DNA of 21,223 nucleotides from Phoronis australis (lineage: Eukaryota; Phoronida; Phoronidae), in contig NMRA01000726.1 in the NCBI GenBank assembly GCA_002633005.1, positions 15,719-36,941 of the forward strand. The letters are read 5' to 3'. Positions 7,023 through 15,661 of this stretch are shown here, in pieces. The stretch's first letter is position 1. The number at the start of each line of letters is the position of its first letter. Below the pieces are notes generated by a model. That model did not search any database. It saw nothing but the letters and a program-made list of their open reading frames with translations, and had not been told where the DNA came from. A program made the position numbers and the translations under genes.

Positions 7023-9935
7023 CAACAATAAGTATTTTGTTGATCATATTTTGTTAACTTGGAAGCTCATAACCTAAACGTGTACATTATGTAAGTTGAG
7101 GTATTTACATATTTTGATGGGCAGCATTTACAGATGTGTATTTTTTAACAGATCTCACTTTGTCCCTAGGTTCTCAATATTATCTTTTATAAACTAGAGT
7201 ATTATACAGTCATGTTTATTTTCTGGGTAAAGTTGTTTCCTTTTTCCTATCATATCTATTTGTATGCATGTTTTAAAAATAAAAACTTGCATGATTGGAT
7301 ATATTGCTTATCTTTCATATTACTTCATTTATTGTAAAATAATTGCAATGTAAGTGCAACCAACCTATTGGGATGTAACGTTTCTACAAAATTCGTTCTC
7401 AGCCATTGTAACTACCATATAACAGGTTTCTGGTTCCTCCATATGAAAATCCAGGTCAAAAAGAAGGTCACAAGTAGTCCTATTCAGTTGGAGAATTTTA
7501 TGATGCTTTCTTAACTGAGGCAGGTCAGCCAGATGGCTCTCTATTGTGTTGGCAGGGAATGGGGTAATTGAAACTTACGCTTCAGTTAACAAATCTAATT
7601 GGGTTTTGGCTTGAATTTTCAGCAGGGAAGCGAGAAATTACCATAACCAAGAGCGCTGATCTCCCTCTCCTCCACTACCAAGATAAACATTTTGTCTTGT
7701 AAAAGTGTGATTTCAGGAGTAGTGATGGACATAAAACGAAACATTCGCTTGCTATTTTTATGACTCTGAATCGAAATATGAATGTCGTTTGCTTTGCAGC
7801 GCGACTTGATTTGAGCTGACTGAGGTCACACGCGAGTAGGTTTCCCGAAATTAATTTTTATTGTCAAGTAGCGAAAGCATTCGCCAAGTTGGGAATGAAC
7901 TTATTTCTACCATTGCCAGTGCCGCTCAGAATTCGCCAGTGGCGAGTGGCTTGAGCAAGCCTAGCACATTTACTCGTTAAAAATTTTTAGTCCTACTTTT
8001 CTTGAATAACAATTTTTCTAAATGCCAACAGGTATCATATATAAAATGACCCTCATTCTTATACGAATTCTAGCTTATGGTCTTTGAAGAGACGTGAGGA
8101 TCGTATGGCGGGTTGTTTTTGCATTGGTCCATTATGTTGAAAGTTTACATCGTAGTGCACATACCAAGCATACCAAGGCTTACCTGAAGTGATAATTTCA
8201 TGCAAAAGGTCAATCGTTATACCTGTTTCATTGCACTAGTTGAATCTTCCAAAAGAGCAAATAAGTTTAAATACTGAAGTTTGAGTTATTCTGAATTCCT
8301 ATCTTAGTCACAACAAACAGCTTATTACAGAAAAACCATATTGAAAAAAGATTTTTAAAATTTCCAATATTCCCTTATGTCTGTCACGGTCCAGAAAAGG
8401 CAAATTTCTTTGACAGAAAACTCTGAAAGATACCATTGAGACACAACAAAAGTGTTTTCCTAGGATAAGCGTTTTTGACAATGGATCAAGATATTCTCTG
8501 ATTTTACATTGGTTACAAACAGAATTGCCCATGTTGTTTATTACAGACAGCCTTTCATGATGGCTTTGCTGTTGGTGAAATTTTGTGCCACAACCCAATT
8601 TAATCTATGTACTGAATTTAAATTTTTAATTACTCCTACACTACACTACAACATGTTGCATGAAATATTCACCAGATAATGATTCATTCAAGCAAATGGA
8701 ATATGTTCAATTTTCCGACAAAATGGAGGTGTAGAATGGGATAACAGATATGACCAGACAGGCCAAAGAAATCTCTTAATTCAATGGGCCATTGTGTTTG
8801 CAGCATAAGGCACACCTGTTTCTTAATTGATTGCTCAAGTGGTAGTGGTTTTCTAGTTGGCCAAGGTTTATTATGCAACTAACATCAAGAATCTACAATC
8901 GATGAAATGTAAGCATTTTATGCACTCACATATTTATATGTGAGCACATTATGCCATCATCACTGTTTGTCCGGCGTATGTTGCTCTACAAAATCCTCAG
9001 ATGTATATTCCTGAAATTTTGCAGGTTTTCATTCATAGATGGGAAGGCATGAGCCTGAGCGAAGTTTTAGACGGATCCTACTGCTGGTGTGCCCCCTAGT
9101 AGCCCTTTTAGTTCTTTTCATTTACCTCTATATCTTCAAAAGTCCCTAGCGAATTTTCATAAAATTTGGTAGATTGGCTATGTAAGTGAGATGAAGTTAT
9201 TTGCCCACTTTTGGATGGATTAGATGTATTTTGCACCACTTAGTGTTTAGTGTCCATTTTTATTGTTTTCGGTATAGTTTTCTTATAATTTGGGAGACTG
9301 TGACATTTTCCCACTTTGGGATGTGTTCATTTTTTTCTGTGCTGTCTAATTGCCATTTTTATAGTACTAATACATACCTCTAAAAGTCTACCATTTGTGG
9401 TGCTATTGTGGGCACATTTCAATGCTCCACGTTGCTGTTGTTTGTGCCATTATTTTACAGAATATTTTTTCTATGTTGTATTACTGTGACCTATGCTGAC
9501 ATGACATGTAAATTACTATGTTGCCTGGTCTCTAATGGTAATTTCTCTGCTCCTTTTGAGCAAACTCAGGATAAGAGGTTATCAGACTGTGCTCGAATAC
9601 ATTATAGTTGATGCAGTTTCTAGTCCAAGTTTGCTCTTGAAGACCCTTGTATTTGTGCTACAAACTCGAGTAAAAACTCTAAATTTTGAGTTCAAGCTCG
9701 AACTTTTAGCCTTGATGTTGGGCTTATCAACTGCAAACTTAAGGCCTAATAAATTATCTGCTTAATAAGTCATTATGTATACAAGCATAGAATAATAGAC
9801 ACTTATCTTAAGTTTGCACAAAAGTAGACTAGAAAATGCCAAACATAATTTCAAGTCCATTTCGAGTAAAAAGATTAGAGACTGGGCAATTGGTTTGTTT
9901 CCTTAAGGTATACTTTTATCACTGTCCATTTTCAG
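7023..9935. other. Long AT-rich stretch without a supportable gene
   Basis: No frame here has recognisable protein character; several T-rich frames of 60-96 codons are low-complexity. A possible AATAAA lies in TTTTAAAAATAAAAACTTGC near 7272-7290. The part from about 9050, with GCCCCCTAGTAGCCC and TTTTTATTG/TTGCCATTTTTATAG, has the look of an old dispersed repeat, but no ends could be defined. A TAACAG acceptor at 7425 opens a 16-residue frame, too short to call. Confidence 0.45.
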
Positions 9936-10021
9936 ATCCAGCTGACGAGAAACCACTGAAGAAAATCATGGAGTTGCCAAGACCCAGAAGAACAAGAACC
10001 AGAATTTTTGCCATGCACTGA
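9936..10021 (+). CDS. Possible terminal exon of an unknown gene
   Basis: A strong acceptor, ACTGTCCATTTTCAG, ends at 9935. The following frame (two bases, then CCA GCT GAC) reads PADEKPLKKIMELPRPRRTR, then TRIFAMH and TGA at 10019-10021. The charged, Pro/Arg-rich composition differs clearly from the hydrophobic junk frames around it. A phase-1 upstream exon would be needed, and none was identified. AATAAA at 11202-11207 could end a long 3' UTR. No family is recognised. Confidence 0.35.
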
Positions 10022-11518
10022 GGAACATAGTAGACCAATAAGAGCTGGAAATATTCTGTGTTGACACTACCGACCAAAAGAAACTGGAAATAAGCATGCG
10101 TTCCTACTGGGAAGACAACAGCTGGCTTGAATTGTCATACAAAACTAACTACTTTGCCATCCCCTTGTGGCCATTTTTGTGGGGGAAGCTCCCTTGTGTA
10201 CTCAATAGCTTGCAGGATCTTCCTAAAAGTTGTTATCCTTTTCCAATCAAGATGGTAACTGACTATGGTTAATTTTTGCATCTGATTTTTTCCATCTGCC
10301 TCTCAGTCTTCCAAACAGTTCCAACAATCTCTATGAATTTTGACGTGTGCATGCAAAGAAAACCTTTATTGACATAGTTTTTGAATGGATCATACGACAG
10401 TAGCCTATATTCTTATTTGAAGGAGTCTGATAACTTTGGTGCCCCCACGTGGCATTCAATATATTTTTGAAGTGCTCTTAACACCCCTAGAAAACACTTT
10501 GTGTACGGTGAAGATGTGGATGCATGTCAATGCCCTGTGTTATTGTTTTTGATCAAAACTGTCAATTTAAAATGCCCTATTAAAATGTTTATTTCACATT
10601 ATTGTCTCAATCAAGATTTAGAAATTGGTAAAACTTTTGTATCAGCGTTAAAATACTAATGTGGAACTTATGTGCATGACATTCAAAGTGCTGGTGTAAG
10701 AACAGATGTTTAATTAAAAAGTCAGTGTTATTCACTGACTTGATTTTCATATTTATAGTTGTTTTCTAGTTCGGATTTCTAGTTTATAGTTGTTGTGATA
10801 CAACTTTCAGTCAGCGTATGTTTCTCATTGTCGTAGGCTTGCACGTCTCTAGGTGTGATTGAAAATTTCTTTTGATGTGTGATCATAATTGAAATTACAT
10901 TTTGAAATTATGCTGCTCAAGTATGTTACATTGAGTGAATATAGCACTTCTTGGGTTACTTGTCTCTGGGCAAAAACAAGCCAAATTATACAATCAAAAA
11001 TCCGCAAGTTCAGTAAGTGATGCTCGGACATAAAGAAACATTGAACTTGTTTTCTCATATTTCCTTCCATGCTAATGAATGTGCATGTTGTAGGACCATT
11101 GAACTTACTCAGTAATAAGTAATTGTCGTTTTCCTGTAGGTTTTATGACATTTTGATAAGCTTTACGACATTTCGTCTTGTGTTAGTGTTTATTGATGCA
11201 TAATAAAATACATAATGAACACAGATCTTCCGTTTTTCATGAAAGACGCTTTACACTTCTTTAGGTAGATTGTAGACATTTGCCATTGTTTCAGTGGGTA
11301 CACTCATTGATGATATTGTTGAATTTCACGCAGGGTCTAAAGATTGTTTCATGAAACATTGAAGAATATAAACTCTTCAGTTGTAAAGTACTAGTTCATT
11401 TCTGTGACACAATGTTGACAAGTGGATCGTGGTCTTGGTGCAGTAGAGCAGGCAGAATCTTGAATGTGTTATTTTATTGGGATTTGTGTGATTATTTGAG
11501 ACCTGTCAGGAAACGCTA
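10022..11518. other. Stretch without a supportable gene; possible 3' UTR
   Basis: AT-rich, without credible frames. If the 9936-10021 exon is real, this would be its 3' UTR up to the AATAAA at 11202-11207 and flanking DNA beyond. The minus-strand 73-codon frame at 10849-11070 has no support. Confidence 0.35.
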
Positions 11519-11529
11519 GTGGTATACCC

Positions 11530-11549
11530 TATATATATATATATATATA
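11530..11549. repeat. (TA)10 microsatellite
   Basis: A perfect 20-bp TA run after GGTATACCC. It starts a patch of TATATA/GGGG sequence extending to about 11735. Confidence 0.95.
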
Positions 11550-11612
11550 CTAAGAGAACTATACAGATCCGGGGCATTTTTATATATGAGACCTTTACTG
11601 TGGGGTTACGAA

Positions 11613-11645
11613 AAATTGTGGGGTATATATAATGCCCCACAATTT
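11613..11645. repeat. 11-bp palindrome, AAATTGTGGGG/CCCCACAATTT
   Basis: Perfect arms at 11613-11623 and 11635-11645 surround TATATATAATG. The GGGG-TATATA-CCCC design, with CCGGGGCAT nearby at about 11570, matches the logic of the minisatellite at 20590-20838, so both probably come from one repeat family. Confidence 0.8.
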
Positions 11646-11649
11646 CAGA

Positions 11650-12433
11650 CCTATTAGAAACTGTTATTTGACAGGCACAGTTTCTCGACGTGTATTTTCT
11701 CAACAACTTGGTTTCATAAGGACATCCTATATATAACTCTGAAAAGGCTCTCCCAAAAGATGTCACTGCTATTATGAGTGCCCTGCTTCAGAGTGCCATA
11801 TGTGACCTACATTGGTACAGTGTTATGTAATGGCCATACAGGATATTAAGTTACTTGACCTTCCACTATAACAAGCCTCTGAGGTTTTGATTTTAGTGTT
11901 TTAGAGTTGGAGTTGAGACAAGTTTTACTTCGTTTTATCTGCAACGAGTATGTTTGTGTAGAAGATGATATATTCAAGACCTAAGTCTATGGTAAGTCTT
12001 TCAAATTTCTTAATATTTTGATTATTTAAGTTATTGCAAAATGTTGGCATAATGGATGGTTAACATGCATTTGGCAGTGTCCTAGAAACTATTTCTAATG
12101 CAGAAGATGCGGCCAAATACTCGCATCTGTCCTTCCTAAAAACATTTCAAAATCTAATCACCCCTTTATTATGAGCTGAAGAATTCCTTTTACTATAAAA
12201 CTCCAGAGAGTTTTAGATTACTATGCTTTATATCGCTGAGAATAATTGCACTTAGTAGGATTTTCCAGATACACTGCGATATGGTGCCTTTTCTGACAGA
12301 ATTCCTTACAAATGGGTGCCCTTTCAGTAGCGATTTTCCTACGAAATTCGTCCATTTTGTGGACCGAAACGCTACATAAGGCCCTCTAAGATGGAGTCCC
12401 TGTATCAAATAAATAAGCATTAATTAGGCATGT
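11650..12433. other. Stretch without a supportable gene
   Basis: No recognisable product. A minus-strand 75-codon frame (12193-12420) and a plus-strand frame opening after CCCTTTCAG (about 12321-12329) are noted but unsupported. Confidence 0.4.
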
Positions 12434-12477
12434 ATGTAACAAATTCTAATAAGAAGCAAATCAGCATATGTACATAA

Positions 12478-12779
12478 AAACTTTTACACTTTGATCTGGT
12501 TCAATTCTACATGCCAAGCACAAACTTTTCCTTACAAAATATTTTACACTTCAAACAAGCCTGGAAAATTAGCGACCAAAGGTAAAGATATGCTGTGCTG
12601 CTTGCCCAGTTCTTTAAATGTGGGTATCTTCTTAATGTAGCATGAAACAGTTCATGTTTTCACATTGCTTCAATGTGATTGATCTAGTATCAACCTTAGA
12701 TCATTTTCAACCCTTAAATGAACCATTTGAAATCAGTGACTGAAAACCAAATCTCAAACTTGAAACGGGAAATTCTAGG
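12478..12779 (+). pseudogene. Decayed exon, copy 1
   Basis: The first frame (12478-12645) reads FDLVQFYMPSTNFSLQNILH, then FKQAWKISDQR, TAA at 12583-12585, then RYAVLLAQFFKCGYLLNVA. It is followed by a +1-shifted frame (12642-12743) MKQFMFSHCFNVIDLV, then STLDHFQPLNEPFEISD, a TGA at 12741-12743, then KPNLKLETGNSR to a donor-like AGG|GTAAAA at 12780. Copy 2 is open where copy 1 has TAA, so that lesion is private to copy 1. The TGA is shared. I do not recognise the family. Composition and paired-copy comparison support former coding; the sequence is not translatable now. Confidence 0.5.
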
Positions 12780-12900
12780 GTAAAATAATTTACTGAAGTT
12801 ATTTTCTCTGGGTTGCCAAAATGTATAGGTTCTCAAATCTTTACTAACTATGTGACTAGAATGTGTTTTCACTAAACATATTTTCTGTTTTCATTAAAAT

Positions 12901-13086
12901 GACGGCACAAACACCAGACCAGACCATGTGAAAAAATACCTAAAAATACCTTTGAATTCTCTTAGTAACTTTGGTGTCCGCTTAATAGACTCAATAATTA
13001 AGGGATGGTTGGTCCAAAGATTCTGTGGCTCGAATGGTCAATACTCCGAAGAGTTAAGGGGAAACTTATCTTACAGTGTACGTTAG
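12901..13086 (+). pseudogene. Second decayed exon, copy 1 (acceptor lost)
   Basis: The frame DGTNTRPDHVKKYLKIPLNS continues through IIKGWLVQRFCGSNGQYSEE to a TAG at 13084-13086. Copy 2 has TTAAAAG|GAC here, a usable acceptor, while copy 1 has TTAAAATGAC, so the AG is gone. Most base differences from copy 2 change the amino acid (for example S/P, D/G, T/I, Y/D, I/N, H/Q), which argues against purifying selection since the copies split. It ends earlier than copy 2 because of local rearrangement around 13070-13086. Confidence 0.45.
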
Positions 13087-13225
13087 TAACTCGACAGTCA
13101 TCTAGAATAATTTGCAACATTAAACTAAGTGTTCGTAGCTTATTACGAAATTTTGAAAGATGCAGAATATGATGTAAAATTATCTGAAATCTTGAAGACA
13201 TTTAATTCTGTAGATTACGGAATAA

Positions 13226-13226
13226 N
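13226..13226. other. Scaffold join (single n)
   Basis: Lies exactly at the end of duplication copy 1, where copy 2 reads T. Linear order across it depends on scaffolding. Confidence 0.85.
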
Positions 13227-13249
13227 TTTTTTCCAAGTTGGTTTACTCG

Positions 13250-13354
13250 GGGCTTACACTCGCTGGTGGTGCCGTTTTTGTCTTTTTTTTAATTTTTGAG
13301 TCCTGGCCCGAGGGGGGTTTAAACCCCCTGAACCCCCCCGTAGATCCGCCACTG
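13250..13354 (-). mobile_element. G-rich CAGTGGCGGATC repeat end, hAT-like
   Basis: On the minus strand the sequence starts CAGTGGCGGATCTACGGGGG at 13354, then has GGTTTAAACCCCCC-type self-complementary text at about 13310-13330 and a long A-run. CAGTG...GC termini resemble hAT-type inverted repeats. The other end is not defined (an n lies at 13226), and no 8-bp target duplication could be checked. The overlapping 68-codon minus frame is a by-product. The left limit is approximate. Confidence 0.5.
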
Positions 13355-13435
13355 ATGTAACAAATTCTAACTTTGATAAGAAGCAAATCGGCATATGTAC
13401 TAGCATTTACACTAAACCATATCTTGAGGCATTGA

Positions 13436-13752
13436 GTTAAATCGCTCATAAAACTTTTACACTTTGATCTGGTTTAATTCTACATGCCAAGCACAAACTT
13501 TTCCTTACAAAATATTTTACACTTCAAACAAGCCTGGAAAATTAGCGACCAAAGATATAGATATGCTGTGTTGCTTGCCCAGTTCTTTAGATGTGAGTAT
13601 CTTCTTAATGTAGCATGAAACAGTTCATGTTTTCACACTGCTTCAATGTGAATGATCTAGTATCAACCTTAGATCATTTTCAACCCTTAAATGAACCGTT
13701 TGAAATCAGTGACTGAAAACCAAATCTCAAACTTGAAACGGGAAATTCTAGG
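13436..13752 (+). pseudogene. Decayed exon, copy 2
   Basis: Counterpart of 12478-12779. Here the CAA codon of copy 1 (12502-12504) is TAA (13475-13477), but the downstream TAA of copy 1 is TAT, so the frame stays open through ISDQRYRYAVLLAQFFRCEY to TGA at 13616-13618. The +1-shifted frame 13615-13716 and the shared TGA at 13714-13716 are as in copy 1, with the same donor-like AGG|GTAAAA at 13753. Each copy thus carries a different stop at a site where the other has a sense codon, which supports an originally coding ancestor. Family unknown. Confidence 0.5.
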
Positions 13753-13873
13753 GTAAAATAATTTACTGAAGTTATTTTCTCTGGGTTGCCAAAATATACA
13801 GGTTCTCAAATCTTTACTAACTATGTGACTAGAATGTGTTTTCACTAAACATATTTTCTGTTGTCATTAAAAG

Positions 13874-14089
13874 GACGGCACAAACACCAGACCAGAAAAT
13901 GTGGAAAAATACCTAAAAATATCTTTGAATTCCCTTAGTAACTTTGATGTCCGCTTAACATACTCAATAATTAAGGGATGGTTGGTCCAAAGGTTCTGTG
14001 GCTCGATTGGTCATTACTCCGAAGAGTTAAGGGGAAACTTATCTTACGTTACCAACTCGATAGTCACCAAGGATAATTTGCAACATTAA
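13874..14089 (+). CDS. Possible exon of an unknown gene, or gene relic (copy 2)
   Basis: It follows an acceptor TTGTCATTAAAAG ending at 13873, about 120 bp after the donor at 13753, so the intron would be short. The frame has 71 residues: DGTNTRPENVEKYLKISLNS, then LSNFDVRLTYSIIKGWLVQR, FCGSIGHYSEELRG, ending at TAA 14087-14089. It looks like an alpha-helical, mixed-charge segment. No domain is recognised. No good donor precedes the stop, so the gene may end here or be broken here. The upstream exon of this copy is disrupted, so the gene as a whole is probably not functional. Confidence 0.4.
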   Translation, partial: DGTNTRPENVEKYLKISLNSLSNFDVRLTYSIIKGWLVQRFCGSIGHYSEELRGNLSYVTNSIVTKDNLQH

Positions 14090-14094
14090 ACTAA

Positions 14095-14259
14095 GTGTTT
14101 GTAGCTTGTTCAGGTTGTTCATTAAATAACCACGATTTCAAGAAAGAGAGCCTTGCCTGCTTTACAGAGCTTTACGGAATTTTGAAAGATGCAGAATATG
14201 ATGTAAAATTATCTGAAATTTTGAAGACATTTAATTCTGTAGATTACGGAATAATGTAA
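14095..14259 (+). CDS. Small unrecognised reading frame following the duplicated exon
   Basis: After TAA at 14092-14094, a frame of 54 residues runs to TAA at 14257-14259. It includes ACSGCSLNNHDFKKESLACF, then TELYGILKDAEYDVKLSEIL and KTFNSVDYG. Regular spacing of hydrophobic residues suggests amphipathic helices. It is in a different frame from 13874-14089 and may be the next exon or the same exon after a frameshift. In copy 1 the first two-thirds is deleted, while the remaining about 85 bp differ at only about two positions. GAT|GTAAAA (14206-14207 region) and AAT|GTAAAA near 14255 are donor-like. Confidence 0.35.
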   Translation: MFVACSGCSLNNHDFKKESLACFTELYGILKDAEYDVKLSEILKTFNSVDYGIM

Positions 14260-14383
14260 AAAAAAACTATTTTTCCGACTATTGACTTTTCGGACGATAG
14301 ATCCCATTGTTTTCGTACTATAGACCCCTTGGACTATAGACAGCAATACATTTCTATTGACAGTTTTATTTTTTTCATATGAG

Positions 14384-14429
14384 AATGTTGCCAATCCATT
14401 CAGTTCAAGTGACAATGATACAGATGAAG
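14384..14429 (+). CDS. Candidate exon with acidic Ser/Asp tail
   Basis: The frame NVANPFSSSDNDTDE plus one base ends at GAAG|GTAGAA, a good donor at 14430. The start could be after TCATATGAG (14383) behind a poly-T tract, or at 14364 after ATTGACAG, which would add LFFSYE. The end phase (one base, G) fits the next exon at 14909, which starts AT, restoring GAT for Asp. No family recognised. Confidence 0.45.
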
Positions 14430-14908
14430 GTAGAATTTGGTGCTTGTTTTCTCAGAGTAGGGAAACATGCAACTTCACATGGGTGAGTTATGAAGGTGTT
14501 ATGAGTTTAAGGAAAATATACTTATAAATTTTCGCAGATTCTACAAATTGTCGCATGGTTTCTATAATTTTATGTTCTTAAACTCGTGAGTTCGAGGTCC
14601 TAATGAATAACTACTTTGATTTAATACTTTCATAAGGTAACTACAGAGTCATTTTGATTCTTATTCCGCTAGCATAGAGACTGTTTTTCAGACTTATCAA
14701 GTAGCATTGTAAAACATTGCACATTTCGTTATTTGCAACAGTTGGCATCCCAACATATTTATTGTTTACTAGTTGAACCATTTAATGTAGCAGAATAACT
14801 TTCAAACTCATGTTAATGAAAATTTAGAAGACAGCTTTAAGTAAGCCAAACAAATGAAAACAAACGTAAAAGTGCAGCATAGATCACTGCATTTATAATT
14901 TGTTTCAG

Positions 14909-14996
14909 ATGAAGAAATGAGGAGGTGCCGTTTTCGTCACAAGGTGTTCAGTTCTGCTAAAATAAGCAAGAGGTTTTCTGATAGATCGTCTGAAAG
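14909..14996 (+). CDS. Candidate 88-nt exon, basic
   Basis: Bounded by a strong acceptor (ATAATTTGTTTCAG, ending at 14908) and a donor (GAAAG|GTATTT at 14997). Reading from the phase left by 14384-14429 gives DEEMRRCRFRHKVFSSAKIS, then KRFSDRSSE, open throughout. The acidic run TDEDEE across the junction followed by a basic, Ser-rich segment is typical of a disordered linker in a regulatory or nuclear protein. The exon ends with two bases of a codon (AG). The next exon could be 15349 onward. Family not recognised. It lies just downstream of the duplicated segment and may belong to the same gene. Confidence 0.5.
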
Positions 14997-15348
14997 GTAT
15001 TTCATGTAACTAAAATTACTTGTTTTTCAAATTTTACCATGCAATTTCTATTTTAATTCAAAATTTATTTCTTGGTGATGCCCAGGATACGGTAATACCT
15101 GTTCAGCTATTATTTCTTTATTGTCTATACGAGATGTGCTGAAATGGGTTTGGTCGATCCTGTATTCCGAAGGACATTTGATAGTCTTCAAAGCAAAGGA
15201 ATTTTAGTTCGAAGGACTTTTAGTCTGAAAATGAATTGGGTGATGACACTGCATCAGAGCTTATAGAAGACTGCTGTTTTAGTACATTTGAGCGCAATTA
15301 AGAATTATTATGAATGCAAATGCTAAAGACTTTGTTTTGAAAATGCAG

Positions 15349-15445
15349 GGTTCTTTCCGGAATTTTTTCTTGCCATCCTAGTCCTGCCACCCACCAATCG
15401 TGGTCATGGCGATATAGTTATCTTACACTTTTTCATGCCTGCTGA
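15349..15445 (+). CDS. Possible following (terminal) exon
   Basis: TTTTGAAAATGCAG ends at 15348. One base, G, completes AGG (Arg) from the 14996 donor, and the frame continues VLSGIFSCHPSPATHQSWSW, then RYSYLTLFHAC and TGA at 15443-15445. Phase agreement is the main support, and a one-in-three match is expected by chance. The stop lies 5 bp before a CAGTGCCGTAGG repeat, so the true exon could be truncated by that insertion. Confidence 0.25.
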
Positions 15446-15450
15446 TCCAG

Positions 15451-15520
15451 TGCCGTAGGAAACGGGGGGGGGGGGGGGGGGCAGGAGGGGCACNGCACGG
15501 GCCCCCAAAAAAATTTTCAA
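15451..15520 (+). mobile_element. CAGTGCCGTAGG G-rich repeat end with (G)18 tract, hAT-like
   Basis: CAGTGCCGTAGGAAAC is followed by 18 G (15464-15481), GCAGGAGGGGCAC, an n at 15494, then GCACGGGCCCCCAAAAAAA. The CAGTG terminus and G/C-rich interior resemble the repeats at 13354 and 18703. The homopolymer next to an n indicates uncertain sequence. Only the left end can be placed; the right limit is approximate. Confidence 0.5.
15494..15494. other. Scaffold join or unresolved base (n)
   Basis: Lies 13 bp after the 18-G run, inside a G-rich repeat, a typical place for a sequencing or assembly break. Confidence 0.8.
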
Positions 15521-15535
15521 GTGTCTGGGTTAAAC

Positions 15536-15661
15536 CGTGGCAACCGATATAGGCGTGGTGCCGGGGACAGCCGAGAAAAGAAAGACTGCGAAAAACGGAT
15601 AAGAGAGAAAATTCAAGACAATATTAAACAAACCTGCATCAGTGCAGGGAGTACCTTTTGA
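15536..15661 (+). CDS. Unrecognised basic reading frame
   Basis: A plus frame reads RGNRYRRGAGDSREKKDCEK, then RIREKIQDNIKQTCISAGST and ends at TGA 15659-15661. The Lys/Arg/Glu-rich, helical composition is coding-like, but the frame is short, has no ATG or clear acceptor, and begins near the tail of a repeat. It could be a transposon or host exon fragment, or chance. Confidence 0.2.
   Translation, partial: RGNRYRRGAGDSREKKDCEKRIREKIQDNIKQTCISAGSTF

Larger units (their letters stand above)
12434..13225 (+). repeat. Segmental duplication, copy 1
   Basis: It begins ATGTAACAAATTCTAA and ends GATTACGGAATAA directly before the n at 13226. It aligns with 13355-14255 with scattered substitutions. 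It lacks about 50 bp present in copy 2 near 12474 and about 63-65 bp near 13140. The second gap in copy 1 falls between two AGCTT words of copy 2, as expected for a microhomology deletion. It could be a true tandem duplication or two haplotypes wrongly placed in series. Confidence 0.9.
13355..14255 (+). repeat. Segmental duplication, copy 2 (longer)
   Basis: It starts directly after the CACTG end of the G-rich repeat and runs to GATTACGGAATAA. Relative to copy 1 it has extra blocks at about 13401-13450 (TAGCATTTACAC...) and 14108-14172. The sequence after 14255 has no counterpart after copy 1, because copy 1 ends at an n. Confidence 0.9.

Noticed and set aside
7426-7477. 16-residue frame after a TAACAG acceptor
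   Set aside because: Too short to distinguish from chance, with no matching donor or neighbouring exon.
12583-12585. CAAAG|GTAAAG at 12580 as a splice donor ending the first frame
   Set aside because: Copy 2 lacks the GT (CAAAGATATAG) yet keeps an open, well-composed frame straight through the site, so the GTAA of copy 1 is better explained as a nonsense change.
13243-13449. 68-codon minus-strand frame (Pro/Gly-rich)
   Set aside because: It crosses the G-rich hAT-like repeat end into the duplicated segment; composition comes from the repeat.
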